Below are positions 63,001-64,000 of a stretch of 64,000 nt of DNA, piece by piece; position 1 is the stretch's first letter; every line of letters starts with the position of its first letter. This stretch comes from Rhea pennata (Eukaryota; Chordata; Aves; Rheiformes; Rheidae): positions 563,001 through 627,000 of the forward strand of contig NC_084671.1 of NCBI RefSeq assembly GCF_028389875.1. Direction: 5' to 3'. Made by a program: the position numbers and the translations under genes. The notes beneath the pieces are model-generated. The model was given only the letters and a program-made list of their open reading frames with translations. It was not told where the DNA came from and did not search any database.

Positions 63001-64000
63001 CCCGTGGGGGAGGAGGGTTTCCAGCTCTCATCGGAAATGGAGCGGAGGGAAAAGTTAGACCTGATTAAATAAAAATGGTAAAAGTCTGCCTTAAGTTTGT
63101 TGTTTGGAAATCCCTGAAGTGTATCTGACCACAGCAGAATAATGTGACTGCCAGCCTCTGCAGGTAGGTTTGGGCCGTGTTTATACCGCGCTGCACTCCT
63201 GCTGCCCCAGTCAAGGGGGCAGTGAGTAGTTAAAACTGTGTTGTATTTGGGACTTAGCTGCGTGCTCTAACAGCACTGAATACCTTTTCTTCTCCCCAAC
63301 CCCACCAGCTGAGGCAGATTAATCTTCGGGAGGTATCTGGACTTTCAGAGATGTTCCTTGGCACAAATTCAGCCTTCGTTTACGTGTAACCTCAGTTAAC
63401 TTGCGGAGTAACCTCAGTCTTCCAGTAGTGCAGCTGAAGTTGGAATTGGCTTTGGAGATTTCCTTCAAGCTCCTACAGCCTGCAGTTTGGTTTTCCCCAG
63501 CGCAGGCTTTGTTAGAGAAATCTGTAGTGAAAACAAGGCTAGAATGGTCTGGGAGAGAAATCTCATTACCTGTTTTGTGGTTTATTTTATATTCTGTGGT
63601 ATTGGAAGGAGATGGAAAAAGTAAGAAACTTTCCACAAATAGACTGGAACAGTGTGGATATTTCTACAAATACAACATGTTTCTGTTTGCGTTCAGTAGT
63701 AGAGAATAATTTTAAATAATTTAAGCTAGTTCAGCATTATTAAATGTTAGGATGTGGCTATTTTGCTTTTTTTTTTAGCAACCCAAGGACTCCTCCTAAA
63801 TAACTAAGGTACCAAACAGTTTTTAGAAGCTTTGCGTCTGGTTTAAAGACAGACTGGATCGAGTCCATTTATTCTGCTTGGGATAAATGGGAAAGCACTA
63901 GCTCAGGTCAGACTAAACTGGTTCAGTAGGTGCCGGAAGAGTGAGAGGCTTCCCCAGGCTGGCCTGGTGGTCGATTCTCCGCTGCCGCAGACGCTGGTCT
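60070..64000. other. Region upstream of SIAH2, no gene recognised
   Basis: 3.9 kb with only short open frames (60194-60631, 61892-62251, 62407-62697 plus) lacking domains or splice context. A mild CpG rise at about 62800-63030. The next gene by human synteny (MINDY4B, CLRN1) is not visible here. Confidence 0.5.

Overview
This is nuclear DNA of a bird. Four 5'-truncated CR1 LINE copies carry the avian-type 3' end with the ATTCTATG-like terminal repeat. Introns are short to medium, promoters are very GC-rich CpG islands, and the gene order EIF2A - SELENOT - ERICH6 - SIAH2 is the one known from human 3q25. The species cannot be named from the sequence. I found no CRISPR array, IS element, tRNA, rRNA, provirus or other foreign element.

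Layout: (1) 144-10925, plus strand: the last seven coding exons of EIF2A, with the 5' part lying left of the window. (2) 12711-18635, plus: SELENOT (selenoprotein T), five coding exons with an in-frame TGA selenocysteine codon, followed by a separate 3'UTR exon (20438 to about 21160) that carries a SECIS hairpin. (3) 26987-27955, plus: an intronless class A GPCR most like GPR119, in a place where I know of no mammalian gene. (4) 28876-42510, minus: ERICH6 (FAM194A). I rebuilt thirteen exons with consistent reading phase at every junction; the first exon is not found and probably lies in the CpG island at 42.6-43.3 kb. (5) 47535-58454, minus: SIAH2, two coding exons separated by an intron of about 10 kb.

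The genes do not form a pathway. EIF2A (alternative initiator-tRNA delivery), SELENOT (ER thioredoxin-like redox protein), the lipid-type GPCR, ERICH6 (function unknown) and SIAH2 (RING E3 ligase) are neighbours by conserved synteny only. The GPCR and ERICH6 converge on a gap of about 0.9 kb.

Notable non-coding structure: a candidate U12-type intron in ERICH6 whose 3' end appears to be GG instead of AG or AC; a perfect 46-bp palindrome in an EIF2A intron; three identical 110-bp GC-rich repeats just inside SIAH2 intron 1; G-rich minisatellites upstream of SIAH2 and in the ERICH6-side CpG island. These arrays leave all frames open over hundreds of codons and produce long false ORFs.
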